Origin: Gammaproteobacteria bacterium
Lineage (GTDB): Bacteria; Pseudomonadota; Gammaproteobacteria; SZUA-229
Length of the DNA stretch: 17,106 nt
Assembly (NCBI GenBank): GCA_029880105.1
Contig: JAOUPA010000024.1
Location: forward strand, 1 to 17,106
Reading direction: 5' to 3'
Shown here: piece by piece, positions 7,419-14,226 of the stretch
Numbering within the stretch: the stretch's first letter is position 1
How the letters are laid out: every line of letters starts with the position of its first letter
Program-made: the position numbers and the translations under genes
Notes under the pieces: model-generated
Told to the model about the DNA's origin: nothing
What the model saw: only the letters and a program-made list of their open reading frames with translations
Databases searched by the model: none

Positions 7419-9095
7419 ATGCTATTACATCTGACTATTCGTAACTTTGCCATCATCGATGCGCTCGAACTGAATTTCGAGTCAGGTCTGACTGCACTCA
7501 CCGGTGAAACAGGTGCTGGCAAATCAATTCTACTGGGTGCGCTCGACCTGGTATTGGGTGATCGTGCCGATAATGACAGCATCAAACAGGACGCAGACCA
7601 TGCAGAAATTACCGCCGAGTTTGATATTCAAAATAATGAATCAGTAAGTTCATGGCTGGTTGAGCAATCATTGAATTCAGATACTGAATGCATACTGCGT
7701 CGCCGTGTTTCAAGAGATGGCCGTTCGCGCGCCTATATCAATGGCACACCAGTAAATTTACAATTGATACGTGAACTCGGTGAAATGCTGATCGATATTC
7801 ATGGCCAGCACGAGCACCAGTCATTAATGAAGCCAGTAGTGCAACGGCAACTACTTGATGATTATGCAAACCACACCAATCTAATTGAGGCTGTTAGTAA
7901 TACCTATGTGCAGCTGAAACTGGTAAGCGAACAATTACAGCATCTCGAACAGGCCAGTAGCGACAGAAGTAATCGCCTGGATTTACTACGCTTCCAGACT
8001 CAGGAGCTCGATGCACTTGCACTTACCAGTGATGAATATGAATTACTCAATGAACAACATTCTCGCCTTGCCCATGCTGAAAAACTAATTACAGCAGTGC
8101 AACAGTCTCTCGAAAGTCTCGAAGGTGATGAAGACTTAAATATTCAGTCAAATCTATCCCGAGTTATTAATACACTTGAACACATCACCGAGTTTGATGA
8201 AAAATTAATCCCTACCGTCTCACTATTGCATGAAGCATTGGTACAGATTAATGAGAGCATTTCACTACTACGCGACTATGGTGATTCGCTCGAACTTAAC
8301 CCCACCGAACTCAATAATGTAGAACAACGGCTACAGGTTATTCTTGACCTTTCCCGTAAGCATCACGTTGAGCCAGAGACGCTCCCTGAATTACACCAGC
8401 AGCTATTACAGGAGCTAAACGATCTTGATCATGCCGATGAAAGACTGGATCAGCTCCGCGCTGAATATAAGACACTTGAACAAACTTACACAAACGCTGC
8501 CATAGCTCTAAGCAATAGCCGCAGCAAAGCTGCTAAAAAGTTAAACAAGGCTATTACAGAAGCCATGCAAACACTGGGAATGAGTGGCGGCCTGTTTTCT
8601 ATTAAAATAACACAGCATGATCATGATAAGCGTACAGCTCACGGCATCGATCGCATTGAATTTACCGTAACTGCAAATTCAGGACAGACCTGCAAGGCGC
8701 TATCACGAGTTGCCTCTGGTGGCGAGCTGGCACGGATCAGCCTCGCCATTCAGATGATAATAGCTTCACAGGCACGCATTCCGACTTTGATATTCGATGA
8801 AGTAGATAGCGGTGTTGGCGGAGGTATTGCCGAGATAGTCGGGAAGCACTTACGCACACTCGGTAGAAACAATCAGGTGGTTTGTATTACTCATCTGCCA
8901 CAAGTGGCATCCCAGGCACATTACCATATGCGGGTTCACAAACGCTCTGATAAACAAAAGACGAGCACACATGTTGACATACTAAGCCGTCAACAGCGAA
9001 TAGAAGAATTGGCACGCATGTTAAGCGGTGTTGATATTACACAACAATCACTCGCACATGCTGAAGAAATGATCACCCGTGCAGAGTCCTGCTGA
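7419..9095 (+). CDS. recN: DNA repair protein RecN
   Basis: RecN is an SMC-like ATPase that acts early in RecA-dependent repair of double-strand breaks, holding broken DNA together. The protein is 558 residues (E. coli about 553). The N-terminal half-ATPase has Walker A GETGAGKS (29-36), and HGQHEHQSLM is the Q-loop region of the family. The middle, about 150-390, is rich in Leu, Glu and Gln as expected for the antiparallel coiled coil. The C-terminal half-ATPase has the ABC signature ASGGELARISLA (Ser433 onward) and Walker B TLIFDEVDSG (Asp460, Glu461). Its start is 18 bases after nadK, which leaves no room for the LexA-controlled promoter that recN often has immediately upstream. SOS control, if any, must come from further upstream. 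The ribosome site is weak. The gene is intact. Confidence 0.97.
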   Translation: MLLHLTIRNFAIIDALELNFESGLTALTGETGAGKSILLGALDLVLGDRADNDSIKQDADHAEITAEFDIQNNESVSSWLVEQSLNSDTECILRRRVSRDGRSRAYINGTPVNLQLIRELGEMLIDIHGQHEHQSLMKPVVQRQLLDDYANHTNLIEAVSNTYVQLKLVSEQLQHLEQASSDRSNRLDLLRFQTQELDALALTSDEYELLNEQHSRLAHAEKLITAVQQSLESLEGDEDLNIQSNLSRVINTLEHITEFDEKLIPTVSLLHEALVQINESISLLRDYGDSLELNPTELNNVEQRLQVILDLSRKHHVEPETLPELHQQLLQELNDLDHADERLDQLRAEYKTLEQTYTNAAIALSNSRSKAAKKLNKAITEAMQTLGMSGGLFSIKITQHDHDKRTAHGIDRIEFTVTANSGQTCKALSRVASGGELARISLAIQMIIASQARIPTLIFDEVDSGVGGGIAEIVGKHLRTLGRNNQVVCITHLPQVASQAHYHMRVHKRSDKQKTSTHVDILSRQQRIEELARMLSGVDITQQSLAHAEEMITRAESC

Positions 9096-9126
9096 CCCAT
9101 CGCCTGGATCATTACAAACTCTGCGC

Positions 9127-9157
9127 AAAAAAAAAGAAACCTACAATGAGGTTTCTT
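9127..9157 (-). terminator. Intrinsic terminator of the cold-shock gene
   Basis: A perfect 9-bp stem, AAGAAACCT (9134-9142) and AGGTTTCTT (9149-9157), has a 6-base loop. Read on the minus strand it is followed by a run of nine T residues (the A run at 9127-9135, partly in the stem). It begins two bases after the cold-shock stop codon. On the plus strand the T run is missing, so it is a weaker stop for recN. Confidence 0.85.
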
Positions 9158-9159
9158 AA

Positions 9160-9369
9160 TTAAACTGGTGTTACATCCTCAGCCTGGAATCCTTTATCAC
9201 CCTTGGTGACACTGAATTCCACTTTCTGACCATCATCAAGAGATCTATAGCCTTCCCCGCGAATCTGGTTGAAATGTACAAAAACATCTTCACCATCTTG
9301 TCTCTCGATAAAACCAAATCCTTTTGAGTTGTTAAACCATTTAACTGTACCGGTTTCACGTTCCGCCAT
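9160..9369 (-). CDS. Cold-shock domain protein, CspA family
   Basis: This small cytoplasmic OB-fold protein binds single-stranded nucleic acid and acts as an RNA chaperone. It is 69 residues long, exactly one cold-shock domain. RNP1 is KGFGFI (16-21) and RNP2 is VFVHF (29-33); WFNNSKGFGFI and the end FQAEDVTPV are typical. Which paralogue it is (cspA, cspC, cspE and so on) cannot be decided from sequence alone, so no symbol is given. It stands alone: a promoter candidate lies about 40 bases upstream and a strong terminator directly follows. The leader implied by that promoter is about 30 bases, much shorter than the roughly 160-base leader of E. coli cspA, so cold induction through a long leader is not evident. 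The ribosome site (GATGGTG) is weak. Confidence 0.95.
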   Translation of the reverse strand: MAERETGTVKWFNNSKGFGFIERQDGEDVFVHFNQIRGEGYRSLDDGQKVEFSVTKGDKGFQAEDVTPV

Positions 9370-9407
9370 TACTACACCATCATTTATTTATTTAGTGGAG
9401 TCGACAT

Positions 9408-9435
9408 TCTATATCAGCATTTATCAAGAATACAA
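9408..9435 (-). promoter_or_regulatory. Probable promoter of the cold-shock gene
   Basis: On the minus strand, TTGTAT (9435-9430), a 16-base spacer and TATAGA (9413-9408) precede the ATG at 9369. Both boxes match four of six consensus bases. The surrounding 110 bases are AT-rich. Predicted by eye. Confidence 0.45.
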
Positions 9436-9506
9436 TCCTATATTTCAAGCAAAATTAAATCAGAATATTAGCAATTAGTAAGATTGACTCCTACCATTAA
9501 GGCATA

Positions 9507-9537
9507 AAAAAGCACGCCTGAGATAAGCGTGCTTTTT
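9507..9537 (-). terminator. Intrinsic terminator of the small lipoprotein gene
   Basis: A perfect 11-bp stem, AAAAAGCACGC (9507-9517) and GCGTGCTTTTT (9527-9537), has a 9-base loop and GC-rich inner pairs. On the minus strand the stem ends in six T residues. It lies 23 bases after the lipoprotein stop codon. A-T runs on both sides mean it could also stop plus-strand transcription. Confidence 0.85.
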
Positions 9538-9559
9538 AGTTTTAGTCTTAATTTTAAAC

Positions 9560-9919
9560 TTATATATCTTTGGTATGTGCTGAAACCGTTTCTATGCGAG
9601 AGATCAATTCTTTTGGCTGCTGAAGATCATTAAACAACACATCATAATTAACCTGCATCCAGCCAGAAAAAGCCTGTTTGTCTGTTTTACCCATGAGTTG
9701 CGCCAGAGCATCAAGATTTTCACCCTGACCTGCTGCCGCCTCTTTTTTAATTGAAGCAATACGCACATCGACAAATCGATTCAGGGTTACATCAGGTGTA
9801 ATAGTATCTACCGTACTACTCGTGCTAGATGTTACATCTGTTGTTGTACAACCTGTTGCAGCCAGCATCATACCAACAACAAGTGTTCCTGCTATCTTCA
9901 TACTATAATTTTTCATCAT
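9560..9919 (-). CDS. Small lipoprotein, DUF3015-like C-terminus
   Basis: A predicted 119-residue lipoprotein. The start chosen is the first of two adjacent ATG codons (9917-9919), which has AGGA seven bases upstream; the frame is open 28 codons further to 10003, but that would bury the signal peptide. The signal peptide MMKNYSMKIAGTLVVGMML ends at lipid-carrying Cys24 (AATGC, with Ala rather than Leu at -3). The +2 residue is Thr, so outer-membrane sorting is expected. A Thr/Ser-rich linker (25-45) leads to a helical domain. GQGENLDALAQLMG (65-78) and QVNYDVLF (89-96) resemble, from memory, the C-terminal part of DUF3015 proteins of pseudomonads. That link is tentative, and the function of DUF3015 is unknown in any case. 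It lies alone between fabH and the cold-shock gene, with its own terminator. Confidence 0.8.
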   Translation of the reverse strand: MMKNYSMKIAGTLVVGMMLAATGCTTTDVTSSTSSTVDTITPDVTLNRFVDVRIASIKKEAAAGQGENLDALAQLMGKTDKQAFSGWMQVNYDVLFNDLQQPKELISRIETVSAHTKDI

Positions 9920-10024
9920 CACTGCATCCTGATATAAGTTATCAATTAAACGGTTTTGATTGTAACCTGAAAAATACAATATTTCTGCAACGAATGACCG
10001 CAAATAAATACGTTTCGTCAGAAT

Positions 10025-10993
10025 TTAGTAGCGGATTAGCGCCGATCCCCAGGTAAAACCACCACCAAAGGCTTCGAGCAACAGGGTTTCACCTCGTTGA
10101 ATACGGCCATCGCGTACAGCGGTATCCAGAGCCAGAGGTACGGAAGCAGCTGAGGTATTGCCGTGTTTATTGACTGTCATAACTACGTGATCGGTCGACA
10201 TTTTTAGTTTTTTTGCAGTGGCATTAATGATACGTGTATTTGCCTGATGTGGCACTAACCAGTCGATTTCAGATTTATCCATATTGTTATGCGCTAACGT
10301 TTCGTCAACAATACGGCCTAGTGTATTCACCGCCATTTTGAAGACCTCATTGCCGCGCATGGTGATACCACCTGCGCCATCGAGCAAAACTTTACTGCCG
10401 CTGGAAACACCGAATGGTACAGTCAAAAGACTCTCATACTGACCATCGGCGTGCAAATGTGTAGAAATAATACCGGGCTCATCACTGCTTTCCAGAACAA
10501 CGGCACCGGCACCATCGCCAAATAGTACGCAGGTGGTACGATCCGTCCAGTCAACGATGCGCGAAAGTGTTTCCGCACCAACAATCAGGGCGCACTTGCT
10601 GGTGCCTGATTTAAAGAAGCTATCAGCAATACCCAGGGCATATACAAACCCTGTACAAACAGCCTGCACATCGAAAGCTGCGCAACCATGAATATCAAGC
10701 CGCTGTTGCAACAAACAGGCTGTGCTGGGAAATACACGATCAGCCGTGGTGGTGGCGACGATGATTAGATCGATATCACCACTGGTTTTACCTGCAGCTT
10801 CCATTGCGTTTCGTGCTGCCTTCTCGGCAAGATCTACCGTAAATTCATTATCAGCAGCAATATGTCTTTCTTCGATACCGGTACGCTCACGAATCCATTC
10901 GTCGGTAGTATCGACGATCTTTTCCATATCTTTATTGGTCAGGATTTTTTCAGGCAGAAAGCTGCCCGTACCTGCAATTCTTGCGTAACTCAA
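10025..10993 (-). CDS. fabH: 3-oxoacyl-ACP synthase III (FabH), TTG start
   Basis: FabH condenses acetyl-CoA with malonyl-ACP, the first step of each fatty-acid chain. The protein is 322 residues (E. coli 317). The catalytic triad is visible: Cys113 in QAVCTGF, His249 in VPHQANTRI and Asn279 in NKHGNTSAAS. GDGAGAVVL (159-167) and the C-terminal FGGGFTWGSALIRY are conserved. The start codon is TTG (10991-10993): no ATG is near, the family N-terminus (RIAGTGSFLPE) begins right after it, and GGAG lies eight bases upstream. TTG shares bases with the TGA stop of plsX (TTGA), so translation is probably coupled to plsX. It is the last gene of the yceD-rpmF-plsX-fabH operon; fabD, fabG and acpP do not follow. 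Confidence 0.97.
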   Translation of the reverse strand: MSYARIAGTGSFLPEKILTNKDMEKIVDTTDEWIRERTGIEERHIAADNEFTVDLAEKAARNAMEAAGKTSGDIDLIIVATTTADRVFPSTACLLQQRLDIHGCAAFDVQAVCTGFVYALGIADSFFKSGTSKCALIVGAETLSRIVDWTDRTTCVLFGDGAGAVVLESSDEPGIISTHLHADGQYESLLTVPFGVSSGSKVLLDGAGGITMRGNEVFKMAVNTLGRIVDETLAHNNMDKSEIDWLVPHQANTRIINATAKKLKMSTDHVVMTVNKHGNTSAASVPLALDTAVRDGRIQRGETLLLEAFGGGFTWGSALIRY

Positions 10994-12021
10994 ACTGCTT
11001 TCTCCAGCAATGGCTCCATTCTCGAACGAATATGTTGTGGAACGGTTTTTTCTACTTCAAGCACGGCTATTTCAATAGCATTGGCAAATCCAAAGATATC
11101 AGCACCACCATGACTCTTTATAACAATGCCATTTAGGCCAAGCATGCTGGCACCATTATAGGCTCGTGGGTCAATGCGCTTTTTAAATGCCTTCAGTACC
11201 GGCAAGGCAATAATTGCGGCAATTCTGTTATAGAGCCCTTTGTTAAACTCTTCTTTCATGAAATGGCTAATCATTTTTGCCACACCTTCAGAAGTCTTCA
11301 GCGACACATTGCCAACAAAGCCATCACAGACCACAACATCGGCACGACCATTGTAGATATCATTGCCTTCAACAAAACCGATGTAATTAATAGGTGCCTT
11401 GGCCAGTAGTGCATCGGCTTCTTTGACCAGCGCGTTACCCTTCATTTCTTCGGTACCAATATTGAGTAAACCGACACGAGGTTTCTCTTTATTGTCGATA
11501 GCTTCGGCCAGTACTGAGCCCATGATCGCGAACTGACACAGGTTTTCACCTGTACAATCGACATTGGCCCCCAGATCAAGCATATGGGTATGACCAGTAA
11601 TAGACGGTATCGTCGTACAGATAGCGGGCCGGTCAATACCGCTTACGGTTTTAAGCACAAACTTACCCGTACCCATCAGCGCACCGGTATTACCTGCGCT
11701 AACTGCTGCCTGTGCCCGGCCTTCATGAACCATGTTAATCGCCACGCGCATAGAAGAATCTTTCTTCTTACGAATTGCCATTGCAGGCTCATCATGCATC
11801 TCAACCACTTCTGAGGCATGCTGAATTTCGAGCCGATCTTTCATTGCAATAAGGTCAATCCCTAATTGCCCGGCTTTTGCCTTTAAAACGGCCTCATCAC
11901 CGACCAGAATAATACCGACATTCCTATGTCTTTTAATTACCTGGACGGCCGCAGGTAGTACGACTTCCGGACCGAAGTCACCACCCATAGCATCAAGTGC
12001 AATTATCGCCGGAACTGGCAT
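10990..12021 (-). CDS. plsX: Phosphate acyltransferase PlsX
   Basis: PlsX converts acyl-ACP and phosphate to acyl-phosphate, which PlsY uses to make lysophosphatidic acid; it is a peripheral membrane enzyme. The protein is 343 residues (E. coli about 356). Family blocks are all present: ALDAMGGDFGP (8-18), SAGNTGALMG (108-117), DLGANVDC (149-156), VCDGFVGNVSLK (231-242) and GIVIKSHGGAD near the end. The ATG at 12019-12021 lacks a good ribosome site. The 59-base gap after rpmF contains a possible hairpin (12037-12067) that could influence its translation or mRNA processing. The stop codon overlaps the fabH start by 3 bases. Confidence 0.97.
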   Translation of the reverse strand: MPVPAIIALDAMGGDFGPEVVLPAAVQVIKRHRNVGIILVGDEAVLKAKAGQLGIDLIAMKDRLEIQHASEVVEMHDEPAMAIRKKKDSSMRVAINMVHEGRAQAAVSAGNTGALMGTGKFVLKTVSGIDRPAICTTIPSITGHTHMLDLGANVDCTGENLCQFAIMGSVLAEAIDNKEKPRVGLLNIGTEEMKGNALVKEADALLAKAPINYIGFVEGNDIYNGRADVVVCDGFVGNVSLKTSEGVAKMISHFMKEEFNKGLYNRIAAIIALPVLKAFKKRIDPRAYNGASMLGLNGIVIKSHGGADIFGFANAIEIAVLEVEKTVPQHIRSRMEPLLEKAV

Positions 12022-12036
12022 CGATAAACATCAATA

Positions 12037-12067
12037 CCGCCATTGACCAGTGGTTGGCCAATAACGG
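12037..12067 (-). other. Possible stem-loop between rpmF and plsX
   Basis: Interrupted inverted repeat: CCG, ATTG and CCA (12037-12049) pair with TGG, CAAT and CGG (12055-12067) around a 5-base loop, with one mismatch and one 2x2 internal loop. No T run follows, so it is not an intrinsic terminator. It would lie just upstream of the plsX start in the mRNA. It may be an attenuating or processing element, or chance. Confidence 0.3.
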
Positions 12068-12080
12068 CATGGACAATCAG

Positions 12081-12269
12081 TTAGTCTTCGAAGGCGTTAT
12101 CTGTATCAATAACTTTACGGCCTTTATAGTAGCCGTCTGGTGTCACATGGTGACGCAGATGTGTTTCACCTGAAGCTGAATCCACTGACAATGTTTTACC
12201 TGTCAATGCATCGTGTGAACGGCGCATACCGCGTTTTGAACGTGTCTTTCTGCTTTTTTGAACGGCCAC
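12081..12269 (-). CDS. rpmF: 50S ribosomal protein L32, GTG start
   Basis: L32 is a small basic protein of the large ribosomal subunit near the peptidyl-transferase centre. It is 62 residues here (E. coli 57). The N-terminal AVQKSRKTRSKRGMRRSHDAL and HLRHHVTPDGYYKGRKV match the family closely. The extra length is a short acidic tail (IDTDNAFED). The family's zinc-binding cysteines are absent, so this is the Cys-free type, as in E. coli. The start codon is GTG (12267-12269), preceded by AGGAG eight bases upstream, a strong ribosome site. It is in the usual place between yceD and plsX. Confidence 0.97.
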   Translation of the reverse strand: MAVQKSRKTRSKRGMRRSHDALTGKTLSVDSASGETHLRHHVTPDGYYKGRKVIDTDNAFED

Positions 12270-12319
12270 GGAATCTTCTCCTATTAAAACCTATATAATC
12301 AATATGTTACAAACTAAAA

Positions 12320-12826
12320 TTAATCTAATTTCAGATCTTTAAGTACGGCAAATGGATTGGATTTCTCTCTCTCCACCCGCCTCTTTTCATTCAATTGCCG
12401 AAGATATTCGGAGCACTCTTCCTGATGCATCGCTGCAATCGGTATCGATAACAACAACTCATCTTCAAGTACATCTATCAACGACTGCTCTTCACCTTCT
12501 ACCAGATACGGCTCAGTATCTGTCGGCAGCTCATCAGCTTCATCTTCATTGGTAATCAGACCAAACTTAAATCTCTCAGAGACTTCATGCTGCATTGGCT
12601 CCAGGCAACGTTGGCAGTTTAAAACCAGTACTGCATCAATACTTCCCTGCATACACAGATAACCAGCACCTGAACTAAAACTTACCTTGGCATATAATTC
12701 ACCTGAATTATCGCCCAACACCTCAGACAGTCGCTCGAGCCCGGCCAATGGCCAGACACCTTCAAGACGTACATTTCTCTCGGCCTGTTTTAAAAAGTCG
12801 ACAGTCTCAGGCAATTGCTTCGGCAT
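12320..12826 (-). CDS. yceD: YceD family protein (DUF177), 23S rRNA accumulation protein
   Basis: YceD homologues sit upstream of rpmF across bacteria and are needed for normal 23S rRNA levels; the molecular action is not known to me. The protein is 168 residues. The central CQRC (Cys71, Cys74), with His134 and Cys138 further on, could bind a metal; E. coli has a comparable CQRC and His/Cys segment. VEDELLLSIPI-type sequence (118-130, here LEDELLLSIPI) and the C-terminal NPFAVLKDL (157-165) are family hallmarks. The ATG at 12824-12826 has no clear ribosome site. It is the first gene of its operon, with a promoter candidate about 40 bases upstream and rpmF 50 bases downstream. Confidence 0.93.
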   Translation of the reverse strand: MPKQLPETVDFLKQAERNVRLEGVWPLAGLERLSEVLGDNSGELYAKVSFSSGAGYLCMQGSIDAVLVLNCQRCLEPMQHEVSERFKFGLITNEDEADELPTDTEPYLVEGEEQSLIDVLEDELLLSIPIAAMHQEECSEYLRQLNEKRRVEREKSNPFAVLKDLKLD

Positions 12827-12867
12827 AATCGGACTATTTTAAAGCAAAACCTGATTTCTGTATATAT

Positions 12868-12896
12868 TCTATACAATTCAATAAGTTCTGGCTCAA
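12868..12896 (-). promoter_or_regulatory. Probable promoter of the yceD-rpmF-plsX-fabH operon
   Basis: On the minus strand, TTGAGC (12896-12891), a 17-base spacer and TATAGA (12873-12868) lie 42-70 bases upstream of the yceD ATG. Each box matches four of six consensus bases and the spacing is ideal. Predicted by eye. Confidence 0.5.
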
Positions 12897-12945
12897 CACC
12901 TAGCTAAACATTAGCATTCCCTAAAATATCAAATACATAGCTGAT

Positions 12946-12981
12946 ATGGCACAACAAAATCGTGCCTGCCATCAATATAAT
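12946..12981 (+). promoter_or_regulatory. Possible yceF control region: inverted repeats and TATAAT box
   Basis: A perfect TATAAT (12976-12981) lies 35 bases before the yceF ATG, but no good -35 box is present at 16-18 bases. Just upstream, two inverted repeats are interleaved: GGCAC-N9-GTGCC (12948-12966) and ATGGCA-N15-TGCCAT (12946-12972). They lie where a -35 box would be expected, a position typical for regulator binding. Both the promoter and the operator readings are by eye. Confidence 0.35.
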
Positions 12982-13016
12982 CGTTTAAAATCCTGACTTT
13001 ATTTGAAATTAAAGAC

Positions 13017-13619
13017 ATGTCTATGAAGCTTATTCTCGGCTCAACTTCGCCCTTTCGCAAAGCCTTGCTCGAGCGGCTACAAATTGAATTTAGCTGCCTC
13101 TCACCTGGTATTGATGAGAGCCCGCTAGCCGGCGAAAGCATCGAGAATATGGTGATGCGCCTGTCAGAGCTCAAGGCAGAGGCGGTCGCCGAAAAGGTCA
13201 AAGCCCAGGGTTATGATGCGCTGATCATTGGCTCTGACCAGAGCGCCGTACTCAATGGCCAACCATTAACCAAACCGGGTAACTACGAAAATGCCGTCAA
13301 ACAGCTCACTGCTGCCTCGGGGCAACGTGTAGTTTTTCAGACCGGCCTGTGTCTGCTCAATACCAGGACAGACGCAAAGCAGACAATCTGTGAACCCTAT
13401 ACCGTCGTTTTCAGAAAATTATCTCCACTAATGATTGAACGCTACCTGAAAAAAGAGCAGCCTTATAACTGTGCCGGCAGCTTCAAATCCGAGGGCCTTG
13501 GTATTACCCTGTTTGAAAAATTTGACGGAGAAGATCCGAACTCATTGATTGGACTGCCGCTAATCAAACTTATCTCCATGCTTGAAAATGAGGGCGTGGA
13601 AATACCCTCAGCTGACTAA
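13017..13619 (+). CDS. yceF: Maf-family nucleotide pyrophosphatase, YceF type (7-methyl-GTP pyrophosphatase)
   Basis: Maf proteins hydrolyse non-canonical nucleoside triphosphates to monophosphates; the YceF branch prefers 7-methyl-GTP in E. coli. The protein is 200 residues. The N-terminal LILGSTSPFRKALLE holds the phosphate-binding STSPFR (9-14), GSDQ (72-75) supplies the catalytic Asp74, and CAGSFKSEGLGITLFE (152-167) matches the YceF branch rather than the dTTP/UTP branch. GLPLIKL is near the end. The ATG at 13017 is followed by another at 13023; either could be used. Its position divergent to yceD is the usual gammaproteobacterial arrangement. The J-domain gene follows after 23 bases with no terminator. 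Confidence 0.93.
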   Translation: MSMKLILGSTSPFRKALLERLQIEFSCLSPGIDESPLAGESIENMVMRLSELKAEAVAEKVKAQGYDALIIGSDQSAVLNGQPLTKPGNYENAVKQLTAASGQRVVFQTGLCLLNTRTDAKQTICEPYTVVFRKLSPLMIERYLKKEQPYNCAGSFKSEGLGITLFEKFDGEDPNSLIGLPLIKLISMLENEGVEIPSAD

Positions 13620-13642
13620 CCAGCCGAACCCGGACAGGAGGC

Positions 13643-14218
13643 ATGACAAAAAACCCATTAATCCCCGATATACTGTCACTTCTACACCAACACCCTGATG
13701 GCATAACGGAGTACATGATCATCAAGTCACTGGATGACCATGCTGGCTTTAGCGATATCAATGAAGACTATCAGCTCGCAGTCTTTCAGAAGCATTTTAT
13801 GGTAATGAACGCACTATATCAGCTACAGAGACAACTACTTGAAGAAGAGCGGCTATATCTCGATATTTCACCACTGCACATTCAGTTAGTTGTGACCACA
13901 AATAACTCGAGCTGCAAATCCCTATCCGAAGTGTCAAACAAAAAGCTCAGTGAATATTATCTGGACTGGGAAAATTTTGAAAACACGACACTAGAGGATG
14001 TGGAAAAGCTACTGGAAAAATTTTGGACAATCTATCAAAGCAACGATAGCCGCCTATCCAGTCTTAATATTCTGGAGCTAAATGAAACTGCAGACCATGC
14101 CATGATCAGACAGCGTTATCGGGAACTCGCCGCCAAACACCATCCCGACAAAGGTGGTGACCCATCAGAATTTATTAAAATTCGCAGAGCCTACGAATTA
14201 CTAAGCTCAATTAAATGA
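13643..14218 (+). CDS. J-domain protein of the DnaJ-related (PF12339-like) type
   Basis: A 191-residue protein with a J domain at the C-terminal end. The HPD motif that stimulates Hsp70 ATPase is at 167-169 (KHHPDKGGD), followed by FIKIRRAYELL (177-187), where the protein stops. The domain is therefore reduced, with no Gly/Phe region, zinc fingers or substrate domain of true DnaJ. Residues 1-130 are a separate, mainly helical domain that I liken, from memory, to the N-terminal domain of DnaJ-related proteins of gammaproteobacteria. It probably recruits DnaK to a particular client; the client is unknown. AGGAGG precedes the ATG by only one base, which is unusually close. No alternative start lies nearby. 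It is probably co-transcribed with yceF. Its stop codon is 8 bases from that of the convergent LOG-family gene. Confidence 0.88.
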   Translation: MTKNPLIPDILSLLHQHPDGITEYMIIKSLDDHAGFSDINEDYQLAVFQKHFMVMNALYQLQRQLLEEERLYLDISPLHIQLVVTTNNSSCKSLSEVSNKKLSEYYLDWENFENTTLEDVEKLLEKFWTIYQSNDSRLSSLNILELNETADHAMIRQRYRELAAKHHPDKGGDPSEFIKIRRAYELLSSIK

Positions 14219-14226
14219 GCCTACTG

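Noticed and set aside
9269..9478. A 69-codon plus-strand frame opposite the cold-shock gene and its promoter
   Set aside because: It runs antisense to a firm gene and through AT-rich control sequence, with no recognisable protein features.
14219..14226. A shared terminator between the convergent J-domain and LOG genes
   Set aside because: Only 8 bases separate the stop codons and no hairpin is visible there.
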